DNA of 11,781 nt from RYN-433 sp036558265 (GCA_036558265.1 DATBFY010000229.1:1-11781), one strand, 5' to 3'; counted from the stretch's first letter, positions 1-6,479 are shown. The notes: generated by a model not told the origin, from the letters alone. Made by a program: numbers and translations.

Positions 1-44
1 TGTTCGGTTTCGACTTCGCTGACGGACGGAAAGGTGGAACGTGA
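1..44 (+). CDS. C-terminal end of upstream gene, probably type I methyltransferase subunit (partial)
   Basis: Only the last 13 codons are in the window (reading from base 3: FGFDFADGRKGGT, stop TGA at 42-44). The stop overlaps the GTG start of hsdS in a GTGA tetranucleotide, the usual sign of translational coupling. The sequence AAGGTGGA just before the overlap is the likely ribosome binding site for hsdS and would be read through by ribosomes finishing this gene. Type I restriction loci normally have hsdM directly before hsdS, so hsdM is the natural guess, but 13 residues are too few to identify it. Position and overlap are seen; identity is inferred. Confidence 0.5.
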   Translation, partial: FGFDFADGRKGGT

Positions 45-1504
45 CGTTGTTCGAGGTCTGCAAGCCCATCGACGCGCATTCGGGAAGTTTTGCCGACGCG
101 TCGGAGCTTCCTGAAGGGTGGCTATACTTGCAGCTTAGGGAGGTTGGGACGTGGTGCACTGGTGGAACTCCATCACGCAAAGTCCCAGCCTATTTCGGTG
201 GCAAGATCCCTTGGGTGAAAAGCGGCGACCTGAACGACGGGGTCGTTACGAAGACGGACGAGTTCATCTCCGACGCTGGCCTTGAGAATAGCGCCGCGAA
301 GCTCCTACCTCGCGGGACGCTGTCAGTGGCACTCTACGGAGCGACGATTGGTAAGGTCGGGATTCTGGCCATCGACGCCGCGACCAATCAAGCTTGCGCG
401 AATTGCGTGCTTGACGAGGGACTCGTCGACCGGGCATTCCTCTTTCACTACGTCATCTCGCAAAGACAGGCATTGATCGACGCGGGCCAGGGCGGGGCGC
501 AGCCCAACATCAGCAACGAGATTCTGAAGAATTGGCCGCTTGCCTTTCCTCCACTGGCCGAGCAGAGACGGATCGCGGCGAAGGTGGAGGCGGTGCTGGC
601 GAAGGCCAGCGCGGCGCGGCAGCGACTGGCGAAGGTGCCGGCGATCCTCAATCGCTTCCGCCAATCCGTCCTCGCCGCCGCCTGCTCCGGGCGGCTGACG
701 GAGGATTGGCGGAACGCATCCGACACCCGGGACAATGACGCTAACAGCGATGTCCCGGCGCATTGGGTGGAACGCACCATCAGCGAGGCCTGTACCGCCA
801 TAGTCGACTGCCCCCATTCGACGCCGAAATGGACCCCCGTCGGGAAGCTGTGCGTCCGCACAACGAACTTCAAAGTCGGCGTTCTTGACCTTTCGGAAGT
901 GAGATACGTCGCTCCCGAGGAATTCGCTCGGCGAATCTCCCGCTTGCGTCCGGAGCCGGGGGACGTGCTCTACAGCCGCGAGGGCGGCATCCTCGGCATT
1001 GCGTGCGAGGTGCCAGCGGGCACCGAGTTGTGCTTGGGCCAAAGGATGATGCTCATGCGGGCCGACGCAGCCCGGTACGCGTCGACGTTCCTAATGCACG
1101 TGCTGAACTCGCCAGACACGGTAAAGCGGGTCGAGGAGCTGACGGGCGGCAGCGCGTCGCCGCACCTCAACGTGGGTGACATCAAGCGATTTCCCGTCCC
1201 GACACCGCCCCTCGCCGAACAACACGAAATCGTCCGCCGGGTCTCGGCCCTCTTCGCCCTGGCCGATAAGGTCGAGGCCCGCTTGGCGGCGGCGACGGCG
1301 GCGGTCGAGCGGGTCACCCGCGCCGTTCTCGCCAAGGCCTTCCGCGGCGAGCTGGTCGAGACCGAGGCCTCCCTCGCCCGCCGCGAGGGCCGCGACTACG
1401 AACCCGCCGCCAAGCTCCTGGAGCGAATTTCCGCAGCGCATCGAACGTCAGATTCCGATCGAGCGAAGCGTACACGACAGAAAAGGAGCAGATCAACCCG
1501 ATGA
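41..1504 (+). CDS. hsdS: Type I restriction-modification specificity subunit HsdS
   Basis: HsdS is the DNA-recognition subunit of a type I restriction-modification complex; it binds two HsdM subunits (methyltransferase) and, with HsdR, directs cleavage of unmethylated DNA. The 487 residues have the classic duplicated plan. The first target-recognition domain runs from about 22 to 170 and opens with LPEGW, then GGTP and IPW. The first helical spacer starts at PPLAEQ (170-175) and ends with the R-Q-S-V-L-A-A-A pattern near 207-214. The second recognition domain spans about 238-388 (VPAHW at its start), and the second spacer begins with the repeated PPLAEQ at 389-394. Length is normal for the family. 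The GTG start is supported by AAGGTGGA upstream and by the GTGA overlap with the preceding gene. The last ~14 residues form an Arg/Lys-rich tail (474-487) beyond the usual end of the second spacer, which is unusual. The next gene starts 9 bases after the stop. Confidence 0.96.
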   Translation: MTLFEVCKPIDAHSGSFADASELPEGWLYLQLREVGTWCTGGTPSRKVPAYFGGKIPWVKSGDLNDGVVTKTDEFISDAGLENSAAKLLPRGTLSVALYGATIGKVGILAIDAATNQACANCVLDEGLVDRAFLFHYVISQRQALIDAGQGGAQPNISNEILKNWPLAFPPLAEQRRIAAKVEAVLAKASAARQRLAKVPAILNRFRQSVLAAACSGRLTEDWRNASDTRDNDANSDVPAHWVERTISEACTAIVDCPHSTPKWTPVGKLCVRTTNFKVGVLDLSEVRYVAPEEFARRISRLRPEPGDVLYSREGGILGIACEVPAGTELCLGQRMMLMRADAARYASTFLMHVLNSPDTVKRVEELTGGSASPHLNVGDIKRFPVPTPPLAEQHEIVRRVSALFALADKVEARLAAATAAVERVTRAVLAKAFRGELVETEASLARREGRDYEPAAKLLERISAAHRTSDSDRAKRTRQKRSRSTR

Positions 1505-1513
1505 GAGACGCGC

Positions 1514-2311
1514 ATGATCCGAGTCGTCAACGGTAAACTGCAAGACAACGAGCGGCCGCTCGTCGTCGTTGACCGCTCGGTGATGCTCCAGCGTATCGAA
1601 CGGTTTGTTCCAGACGGGGCTGATATCGTCCTTCCGGACGTCTTCTTCCACGAGGCCGCGCAATGCGATCCCTCACGTGAAGGGCCCGTCTTTGATCGAT
1701 GGGCGAATCGCCACGCGAACAGAATCTGGATGGCCCGATTCTGGCGCGACCTCTCCCGCGAGGAGAGCACGCCATCGTGCCTTGTCGCGCCCGAGCGGAT
1801 CATCCACAGCGAGTTGACCCAGAGCTTCCGGCAGGCGCTTCGCACTGGGGGACTTAACTGGCGGCAGTGCGTGCCGGAACCGGATGCGGAATCGCGCCGG
1901 GCGGACTTCGTATCCATCTGCAGCAAGTTTTCGGAGTTCGTCCATTCCCAGCATCCGGACTGGAAGGCACGACTGCAATCAATGGATGAGCGCGTGAAAT
2001 GGGTACGCCACCCGGAACAGGTTGCGGAGGCGGTGAGAATCCAGAACGAACGACTACGTGATCCGATGTGGGACGACGTCGTGGTCGGCTTTCCGGACCG
2101 GCTGGCAGTCTCTCGGATTGCACGTGTGATCGTCTGGTACGCCCTCTGCTACTCGCTCGGCAAGACGAGGGGATTCGGCAACAACTGGGAAGACGCGGAG
2201 TACGCGGTTACGGCGTCGTACATTGGGCGGCTGATTACTACGGATCATGGGTTAGCCGACGCGGTAGAAGCCTGTTTCCCGAGTTGTGATGTTCAGACGC
2301 AGCTTCGCTAG
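1514..2311 (+). CDS. PIN-domain-like putative ribonuclease next to hsdS
   Basis: A 265-residue protein that I read as PIN-like. PIN domains are Mg-dependent RNases built around three or four acidic residues on a Rossmann-like fold. Visible here are D20 at the end of a hydrophobic strand (LVVVD), E47 in a helix after a second strand (IVLPDVFFHEAA), D227 with E226/E229 in a late helix (NNWEDAEYAVTASYIG), and D244 directly after a third strand (RLITTDHGLADA). That order and spacing fit the PIN active site, although the protein is about twice the size of a VapC toxin and has a long helical insert at about 60-200. The ATG lies 9 bases after the hsdS stop, with only a weak GAGAG before it, so it probably depends on read-through from hsdS. 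The neighbours suggest a defence or toxin-like role. The PIN assignment comes from residue pattern only; a diverged hypothetical protein without activity is the alternative. Confidence 0.8.
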   Translation: MIRVVNGKLQDNERPLVVVDRSVMLQRIERFVPDGADIVLPDVFFHEAAQCDPSREGPVFDRWANRHANRIWMARFWRDLSREESTPSCLVAPERIIHSELTQSFRQALRTGGLNWRQCVPEPDAESRRADFVSICSKFSEFVHSQHPDWKARLQSMDERVKWVRHPEQVAEAVRIQNERLRDPMWDDVVVGFPDRLAVSRIARVIVWYALCYSLGKTRGFGNNWEDAEYAVTASYIGRLITTDHGLADAVEACFPSCDVQTQLR

Positions 2312-2448
2312 TGCTGAACCGTCCCCCCCCTTCCAACTGGCCTAGGCCGCCGTGGTCGCCTTGGCTGTAACTCAGCGGCCCTGTCGGCACGACGAATAAC
2401 GGGCAGGCGTGGCCCGCTGGGCAGACCGCGTTGGAGTTGAGAGCATTT
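2312..2448 (+). other. Intergenic gap between PIN-like and HEPN genes
   Basis: This short non-coding gap contains a run of eight cytosines (2323-2330), a ten-base palindrome GGCCTAGGCC (2339-2348), and GGAG/GAGAG sequences that may act as ribosome binding sites for the HEPN gene. I see no convincing terminator, so the HEPN gene could be cotranscribed with hsdS or have its own unrecognised promoter. Confidence 0.4.
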
Positions 2449-3447
2449 ATGGGCACAGCAGAAGACAACCCAGAACGTACAGGGGGGCCACCAGCGATCA
2501 CTAAGCTCGCCGACCTGGCACCGCAAGAATGGCTGAAAAAGGGCTACGGGAACCGACTTGTCGCACGATGCTACAGGATGATGCGGGCCGACGAAACGGT
2601 GCTGAAGAAGCATGCCGCCCTGTTAGACGTACCGGACGCCCGCGTCGTGTTCTTCCACGGCCAGCCCGACTACTACTACGCCGGCGACGTGCGCGTAGTG
2701 CTTGACCGGACAGGGATCGCCAATATCGAAGTCCGCAACCACGGCCGCGCGCAGTGTCCGCCCGACAGTTATATGTTGGTGCTCGCGCCATTCCACGACG
2801 GCAATTCGGCCTCGCAGGCGCTGGCGCGGGGGCACGTCGACCAAGCGGCGGGACTCGTGAGCGCGTTCATGGGCCACAACGCCGTCTATACACCGGTCTT
2901 CGAAAACCTGGTTTCGCTGCGTCGGGAGGAGACCGCCGCCAACACCCCAAGCATCCGTAACCCGTGGTGTTGCCGCGCCCCGGATTTCGGGCCGGGATCG
3001 CTCCAGGCAATCGCGAGTGCCGGCCGCGCGATTGAAGGATTGGCCGGCGGAAAACGTACGCGGACCAAACGCTCCCTTCGATGGTTCGTAGACGCGATCC
3101 AATCCGACGGTGCCGACGCGTTCATTAAGCTCTGGACGGCCACGGAGATGATCGCGATTCCCGCGATGGGCAATATCGATCTCCTGTGCCGCATCCTCGG
3201 TGACGTCTACGCCGTGCATCCAGATGCGGCCCGGTCTCAATACAGGCTTGGCAAGCTGTACGGCACTCGAAACGCGATCGTGCACGCGGGAAAGCACCCG
3301 GACCTTCCATATCCCGTCGTCGCGTACATGGAGGCGGTGTATACTGACGTCCTGCTCCAGACGATCGGTGAACCTCCCCTGCGGCGCGCGGCCGAAGCTC
3401 TGGCACCGGAGCGGCCGGAGATCGCTGAGGCGATAGACGGGCTTTGA
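2449..3447 (+). CDS. HEPN-domain (Apea-like) protein, putative RNase
   Basis: A 332-residue protein if started at the ATG at 2449; an in-frame TTG at 2431 would add six residues (MELRAF) but would place the GGAG and GAGAG motifs inside the gene, so the ATG is preferred. The C-terminal third looks like an Apea-type HEPN domain. It has a helix around F225-K-L-W-T-A-T-E-M, a later helix LGKLYGTRNAIVHAGK with the catalytic-type motif R274-N-A-I-V-H279, and a terminal helix leading to EALAPERPE. HEPN domains with R-x4-6-H are commonly metal-independent RNases in toxin-antitoxin, abortive-infection and CRISPR systems. The N-terminal two thirds are not recognised; they contain DYYYAGDVRVVLDR and FVDAIQS-type segments and may be a sensor or binding domain. 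It lies 137 bases after the PIN-like gene on the same strand. HEPN is supported by the motif; the RNase role is inferred. Confidence 0.82.
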   Translation: MGTAEDNPERTGGPPAITKLADLAPQEWLKKGYGNRLVARCYRMMRADETVLKKHAALLDVPDARVVFFHGQPDYYYAGDVRVVLDRTGIANIEVRNHGRAQCPPDSYMLVLAPFHDGNSASQALARGHVDQAAGLVSAFMGHNAVYTPVFENLVSLRREETAANTPSIRNPWCCRAPDFGPGSLQAIASAGRAIEGLAGGKRTRTKRSLRWFVDAIQSDGADAFIKLWTATEMIAIPAMGNIDLLCRILGDVYAVHPDAARSQYRLGKLYGTRNAIVHAGKHPDLPYPVVAYMEAVYTDVLLQTIGEPPLRRAAEALAPERPEIAEAIDGL

Positions 3448-3497
3448 AGGCGGCGCGAAATGCAAGGCGGAATGCCGTTCCTTTACGGATTACGCCC

Positions 3498-3538
3498 GCC
3501 ATAGGGGCAAGAGTCGGTGAACCCAAAGTCCCTATGGC
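3498..3538. repeat. Inverted repeat, 9-bp perfect arms
   Basis: Arms GCCATAGGG (3498-3506) and CCCTATGGC (3530-3538) match perfectly with a 23-base spacer. It lies about 50 bases after the HEPN stop codon and is not followed by a T run, so it is not a clear intrinsic terminator. It could be a hairpin in the 3' untranslated RNA or a protein-binding or recombination site. Confidence 0.6.
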
Positions 3539-3555
3539 AGCGGCAAAGGTAGGTT

Positions 3556-3575
3556 TCGATCGGGACCCCGATCGA
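3556..3575. repeat. 20-bp near-perfect palindrome
   Basis: Arms TCGATCGGG and CCCGATCGA are separated by only two bases (AC). With so small a centre it looks more like a binding site for a dimeric protein or a recombinase core than an RNA hairpin. It is ten bases before the first GTTAAC. Confidence 0.6.
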
Positions 3576-3614
3576 TACGGTGTTGTTAACTTGCGCGTCC
3601 TGTTAACTGGAGAA

Positions 3615-3692
3615 TCTGAGAGTTTCTTGCGGTCGGCCGAGGCCACCCGTCCCACCGCCGCGCTCGCGCCGTTCTCTCCACCCACTCTCAGA
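3615..3692. repeat. Inverted repeat, 9-bp arms with 60-base spacer
   Basis: Arms TCTGAGAGT (3615-3623) and ACTCTCAGA (3684-3692) are perfect inverses. The wide spacer argues against a simple terminator. It is the third symmetric element within 200 bases and may belong to the same structured site. Confidence 0.5.
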
Positions 3693-3739
3693 AATCCGTC
3701 CCGCTCGTAACCCCTTGTAAACACTGGCGAAAACGAACA

Positions 3740-3767
3740 AACCCCAGGGACTCGCGTCCTCGGGGTT
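3740..3767 (-). terminator. Hairpin followed by T-rich stretch on minus strand
   Basis: The arms AACCCC (3740-3745) and GGGGTT (3762-3767) enclose a further GGGAC/GTCCT stem with a TCGC loop, giving about eleven paired positions with one mismatch. Read on the minus strand the hairpin is followed by a T-rich tract (TTTGTTCGTTTTCG), and it begins about 45 bases past the 3' end of the minus-strand tRNA-like element. That position fits an intrinsic terminator for that transcript. There is no comparable T run on the plus strand. Confidence 0.5.
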
Positions 3768-3812
3768 CTCTGTTAACTCGTCGGTAGCGCAGTTCCGCTA
3801 CCGTTTTCAAAG

Positions 3813-3894
3813 CTCCGCGGGCAGGACTCGAACCTGCAACCGACCGGTTAACAGTAAGGTCGTACACAACAACCGCTTGGGCCAAGTTGGCGGA
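3813..3894 (-). other. Degenerate tRNA-like element (Asn-type anticodon loop)
   Basis: Read on the minus strand, the 3' half is a textbook tRNA: T-arm GCAGG-TTCGAGT-CCTGC, then an acceptor strand CCGCGGA with G at the discriminator position. The 5' end TCCGC pairs with the last five acceptor bases, but the next two pairs fail. A seven-base loop CTGTTAA would carry anticodon GTT (Asn), and the five-base variable region also fits. However, the expected anticodon stem is mostly mismatched; the alternative is a perfect CGACC/GGTCG stem with a 12-base loop. The D-arm region is about eight bases too long, and no CCA is encoded. It is therefore a tRNA pseudogene, an unusual tRNA, or a tRNA-derived attachment remnant. 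No functional claim is possible from sequence alone. Confidence 0.5.
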
Positions 3895-3950
3895 GACCAT
3901 CATCGTTCACGCCAACGGTCATCCCCACCCTGCGCCGACTGACGGCTAAG

Positions 3951-3990
3951 AAAAAGGGCAGGACGGGCGCAGGGTGCTCCTGCGCCCGCC
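3951..3990 (-). terminator. Intrinsic terminator of the acetyltransferase/unknown-gene operon
   Basis: A perfect nine-base-pair stem, GGGCGCAGG (3965-3973) with CCTGCGCCC (3979-3987), has a five-base loop. On the minus strand it is followed, after a short GC stretch, by CCCTTTTTCTT (around 3950-3958). It begins 21 bases past the stop codon of the 308-residue gene. This is a standard rho-independent terminator for that minus-strand operon. Confidence 0.7.
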
Positions 3991-4011
3991 CTCCCGTTCG
4001 GTGATTCGCTG

Positions 4012-4938
4012 TTAGAGTGACCGTTCTCGCGCCAGCTTCCGCAGTCCATCATCGAGGCGCTCTTCGAGCACCCGCGGCCCGATCCCCGTCAGTTTGTCCG
4101 CAATGTCCTTCTGCGCGGGGTGCTGCCGCCGGGCCTCGTCCAGCCTGCCCGCAAACGTGCAGTCGTCACACGTCCCGAACAGGTACGCCGCCAGCAGCCG
4201 TTCGGCCGCAGCCCGGCTCAGGCCCATCACGAACCGCTCGACCAGAGCCACGCCGGCCCGAATCGCCGCTTCCGCATGGTCGTCGTAGTTGGCCGGATCG
4301 AGCGACACGACGCCCGGATGCGCGGGCACCCGCCGGGCCAACTCGATCAGGTTCGCCGCTTCGGCCTGCAAGGCCCGGAAGTCGACATCATCAGTGTCGT
4401 CCTCGTGACGGCTCGACGCCGGCGGATCCTCCTGCACCGACCAGCGAGCCGCCGCGGCCAGCGCACGGGCTCGGTGGGCGGCGCCGGCGTGGACCAGGCA
4501 GAACCAGAATTCCAGCACGTCCTCGCCATGTTCGGCATTGCGCCAGTTCGGGTAGACCCGCGGCAGCAGCCGCTCCAGGTAAACGCCCCGCAATCCCGTG
4601 GCGTTTGCCACCCGCTCGGCCACGTGCGCCCAGTTCAGGTCGCGCACGAAGTCGGGCCCGGCATAATGGGCCGCCCAGGCGGCCTGCTCGTCGAAGCGGT
4701 CGTGCCCAGCGAAGCAGTCGTAGATCTTGGTCCCGTACGCCAGACCACAACGGTCGCCGGGCAACCGTCGCCGCTGGGCACCCATCATCTGTTCGAAGAT
4801 CAGCAGGTTGACCTGGGCGTCGGATAGTCCCTCCTCGCCCACCTCATCGGGTTGCTGCGCTTGATCCGCCCTACGTTGCCAGGGCTTGGGCCCCGATTCC
4901 TGCCCCTCCTCATTCGGTCCATGTCCTTGTGCGTTCAC
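4012..4938 (-). CDS. Hypothetical protein, second gene of an operon with a GNAT acetyltransferase
   Basis: I do not recognise this 308-residue protein. Its N-terminus (1-38) is polar and low in complexity (many G, E, Q, P) and is probably disordered. The body is mainly helical and rich in A, R, L and E, with an acidic, likely unstructured bridge at 175-186 (HEDDTDDVD). A CDDC pair occurs at 257-260. No signal peptide or membrane segment is visible, so it is probably cytoplasmic. The start is well defined: GTG at 4938 sits nine bases after a perfect AGGAGG, which argues that the gene is real and well translated. It starts 59 bases after the acetyltransferase stop and is closed by a clear terminator, so the two genes form a two-gene unit and may act together. 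Nothing in the sequence identifies a substrate or partner. Confidence 0.85.
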   Translation of the reverse strand: MNAQGHGPNEEGQESGPKPWQRRADQAQQPDEVGEEGLSDAQVNLLIFEQMMGAQRRRLPGDRCGLAYGTKIYDCFAGHDRFDEQAAWAAHYAGPDFVRDLNWAHVAERVANATGLRGVYLERLLPRVYPNWRNAEHGEDVLEFWFCLVHAGAAHRARALAAAARWSVQEDPPASSRHEDDTDDVDFRALQAEAANLIELARRVPAHPGVVSLDPANYDDHAEAAIRAGVALVERFVMGLSRAAAERLLAAYLFGTCDDCTFAGRLDEARRQHPAQKDIADKLTGIGPRVLEERLDDGLRKLARERSL

Positions 4939-4997
4939 GTCGTTATTCCTCCTGTGTTATTCGAATTGCACAGACAGTTCCCGGTTCCACCACGCAG

Positions 4998-5813
4998 TCA
5001 GTTGCTCGCCCCTCCTTCGCCTTGCTTGATCAGGTCCTCGACCTTGGGCAGCGGCACGCCCAGGCCTCGGACGTACAGCCACGAGTCTTCAACCGTCTCG
5101 ACCCGCTTGAACCCCAGCTTCGACCAGTATGCCCCCAGCTTCACACAGGCCTTCTCCGGGTCCTGTTTGGCGAACGCATCGATCCGCATCCGCCGGCGCC
5201 ATCGCTCGACCTCTTCGTCCGTGCCACCGCCACCCTCCCGGTCGAAGGGGCGGCTGACCGGGCCGGCGACCAGGGCGACCAGCCCGCCCGACGGGCCGAA
5301 CAGGTGCATCGCCTTGAGCACCACCGCCAAGCCCAACCCCCATCCGCGGAAGCGGGGTAGCAGTTCCATCGACTCGATCACCAGCAGTGAGGGGTAGATC
5401 ACGTCGTGGCGGTCGACCAGGTCCTCCAGTTCGGGGCGGAACTCCCCGTGCTCGGTGTAGAGCTGTCGGAAAATCCCGAAGTTCTCATCGTCGATGCAGT
5501 CGAAGACCTCGAAGAGGCTCTGGCGGTCGTGCTCGGCCCGGGCCAGGTGGAACACCGTCAGTGCCACCCGCCCGGCGTCATGCCGCACCCACGACCTTTC
5601 GGCCGGGGTGTCCTTCTCGCTCTCGACATCCTTCGGCCGGACCGATTGCGGCATCTCCACGACGATGCGGCCGTCCACGCTCGTGACGTACTCGGTCGGC
5701 TCGGGGTCGGCCAGGCACGTCTTGGCCACGAATTCCACCTCACAGAGGGACGGGTCGATCGGTCGGCGGTGGGACCGGCGACGGTCACCGTACTTGGGCT
5801 TATCTTGAACCAT
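4998..5813 (-). CDS. GNAT-type N-acetyltransferase domain protein
   Basis: A 271-residue protein with a GNAT-like core. The segment VIESMELLPRFRGWGLGLAVVLKA has the acetyl-CoA-binding motif R-x-x-G-x-G (R154, G157, G159) at the start of a helix, after a strand ending in the family's E/S-M-E-L turn. Near the C-terminus AYWSKLGFKRV (229-238) matches the usual 'yxklGF' strand. GNAT enzymes transfer an acetyl group from acetyl-CoA to an amine on a protein or small molecule; the substrate is not evident here. The N-terminal ~75 residues are polar and precede the domain, and 190-205 carries a glycine-rich, probably flexible loop. The ATG at 5813 is preceded by AAGGAG and AGAAGG, which make a good ribosome binding site. 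It is the first gene of a minus-strand operon with the 308-residue unknown protein. Confidence 0.82.
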   Translation of the reverse strand: MVQDKPKYGDRRRSHRRPIDPSLCEVEFVAKTCLADPEPTEYVTSVDGRIVVEMPQSVRPKDVESEKDTPAERSWVRHDAGRVALTVFHLARAEHDRQSLFEVFDCIDDENFGIFRQLYTEHGEFRPELEDLVDRHDVIYPSLLVIESMELLPRFRGWGLGLAVVLKAMHLFGPSGGLVALVAGPVSRPFDREGGGGTDEEVERWRRRMRIDAFAKQDPEKACVKLGAYWSKLGFKRVETVEDSWLYVRGLGVPLPKVEDLIKQGEGGASN

Positions 5814-6208
5814 TCGTGAACCTTCTCCTTCAGAAATGCAGCGGGGACGCTCGCCCCGTCCGGAAATATTGATTCGCCAATCCTAGCGCAACGACACGGT
5901 TGAAAAGCGCCTCTCGGTACACGTCTTTCCACAGCGCCGGCTACGAACGGTCATGACGCTCGAGATCACGGCAGACTCGGACGGCTAATCCTCCCCAAGT
6001 ACTATGACGCGTTTTTCATCGTTATTTAGGCCCTCATCGGGCGTCTACGTGCTCCGGCGCTCGCCCCCCCTGACTTCTTCGATACGTGCCCATTTGAATC
6101 TGGCGTTCCCTCCGTTTGCTCGATCGACACGCGAGGCACGGACCGCCATATGATGCCACGATGCGTAAATCGCTTCAAGTTATTTATGCTTAAAGCGCCT
6201 CACGGCGG
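5814..6208. other. Divergent intergenic region
   Basis: This 395-base stretch lies between the start of the acetyltransferase operon (minus) and the XRE regulator (plus), so it should contain promoters in both directions. I see no protein gene. It includes a C7 run (6064-6070), a weak GC hairpin near 5841-5857 (CGGGG/CCCCG) and, at the right end, the palindrome described separately. I cannot name a promoter for the acetyltransferase with confidence; TTGCGC and TATTTC at 17-base spacing on the minus strand are a weak candidate. Confidence 0.5.
6171..6197 (+). promoter_or_regulatory. Putative operator palindrome upstream of XRE regulator
   Basis: Arms CGCTT-c-AAG (6171-6179) and CTT-a-AAGCG (6189-6197) form a 9-position inverted repeat with one central mismatch and an AT-rich nine-base middle (TTATTTATG) that could serve as a -10 element. 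It ends 11 bases before the start codon of the XRE-type gene. This is the expected place and form for an autoregulatory operator of a dimeric helix-turn-helix repressor. The symmetry is seen; binding by the adjacent protein is inferred. Confidence 0.5.
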
Positions 6209-6475
6209 ATGAGTCGGATATTCGCCGGCGTGCCGACGAAGCGGAACCACGCAACGATTTACCGCAAGGTGCCCCCCTACCTGCGGAAGTTGAGGGAGGA
6301 GGCTGGCCTCACCCAGCGGGAACTGGCGGCCAGCATCGGGCAGAGCCAGTGGTGGGTGGCTCGATCCGAGACCGGCAGCCGCCGACTGGACGTGGCGGAG
6401 TTCATCGACTTCTGCGCCGGGTGCGGCGTCGAGCCGACATACGCTCTCCGCAATTTAATGAAACTCCGGAGGTGA
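6209..6475 (+). CDS. XRE-family helix-turn-helix regulator
   Basis: An 88-residue protein that is almost entirely a Cro/C1-type HTH domain. Helix 1 is YLRKLREEAG (24-33), followed by LTQRELAASIGQSQWWVARSETGSRRLDVAEFIDFCAGCGVEP with the usual L-T-Q-x-x-L-A turn and a recognition helix near SQWWVARSE. Such proteins act as repressors of their own operon, often in toxin-antitoxin or phage-like modules. The ATG has only a weak GGCGG directly before it and may be translated from a very short leader, if the AT-rich centre of the upstream palindrome is the -10. Its stop TGA lies inside the ribosome binding site of the next small frame (GGAGGTGA), implying coupled translation. Confidence 0.85.
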   Translation: MSRIFAGVPTKRNHATIYRKVPPYLRKLREEAGLTQRELAASIGQSQWWVARSETGSRRLDVAEFIDFCAGCGVEPTYALRNLMKLRR

Positions 6476-6479
6476 ATAC

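Larger units (their letters stand above)
3448..4011. other. Gene-free, inverted-repeat-rich junction region
   Basis: No convincing protein gene lies here. The stretch holds three separate inverted repeats, a near-perfect palindrome among them, four copies of GTTAAC (3585, 3602, 3772, 3847), a tRNA-like element on the minus strand, and two minus-strand terminator-like hairpins. It separates the plus-strand restriction/PIN/HEPN block from the converging minus-strand acetyltransferase operon. The density of symmetric elements beside a tRNA-like 3' end is reminiscent of an integration or recombination junction. No integrase gene is in the window, so this is only inference. Confidence 0.55.

Noticed and set aside
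323..1042. Long minus-strand frame opposite hsdS
   Set aside because: It is antisense to a clearly conserved gene and its Arg/Gly-rich translation is typical of a GC-rich shadow frame.
2323..2330. Run of eight cytosines as a phase-variation switch
   Set aside because: It lies between genes, not in a coding frame, and its distance from the HEPN start makes an effect on promoter spacing unsupported.
3444..3710. 88-residue plus-strand frame starting TTG at the HEPN stop
   Set aside because: It runs through three inverted repeats, is rich in Arg, Ala and Pro, has no ribosome binding site and no recognisable motif.
3688..3903. 71-residue minus-strand open frame
   Set aside because: Its RSVAGSSPARGA segment is simply the translation of the tRNA T-arm and acceptor strand, and the frame runs through the terminator hairpin; it is an artefact of the tRNA-like element.
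4017..4827. Long plus-strand frames opposite the 308-residue gene
   Set aside because: Pro/Arg/Ser-rich shadows; the minus-strand gene has a perfect Shine-Dalgarno and a terminator.
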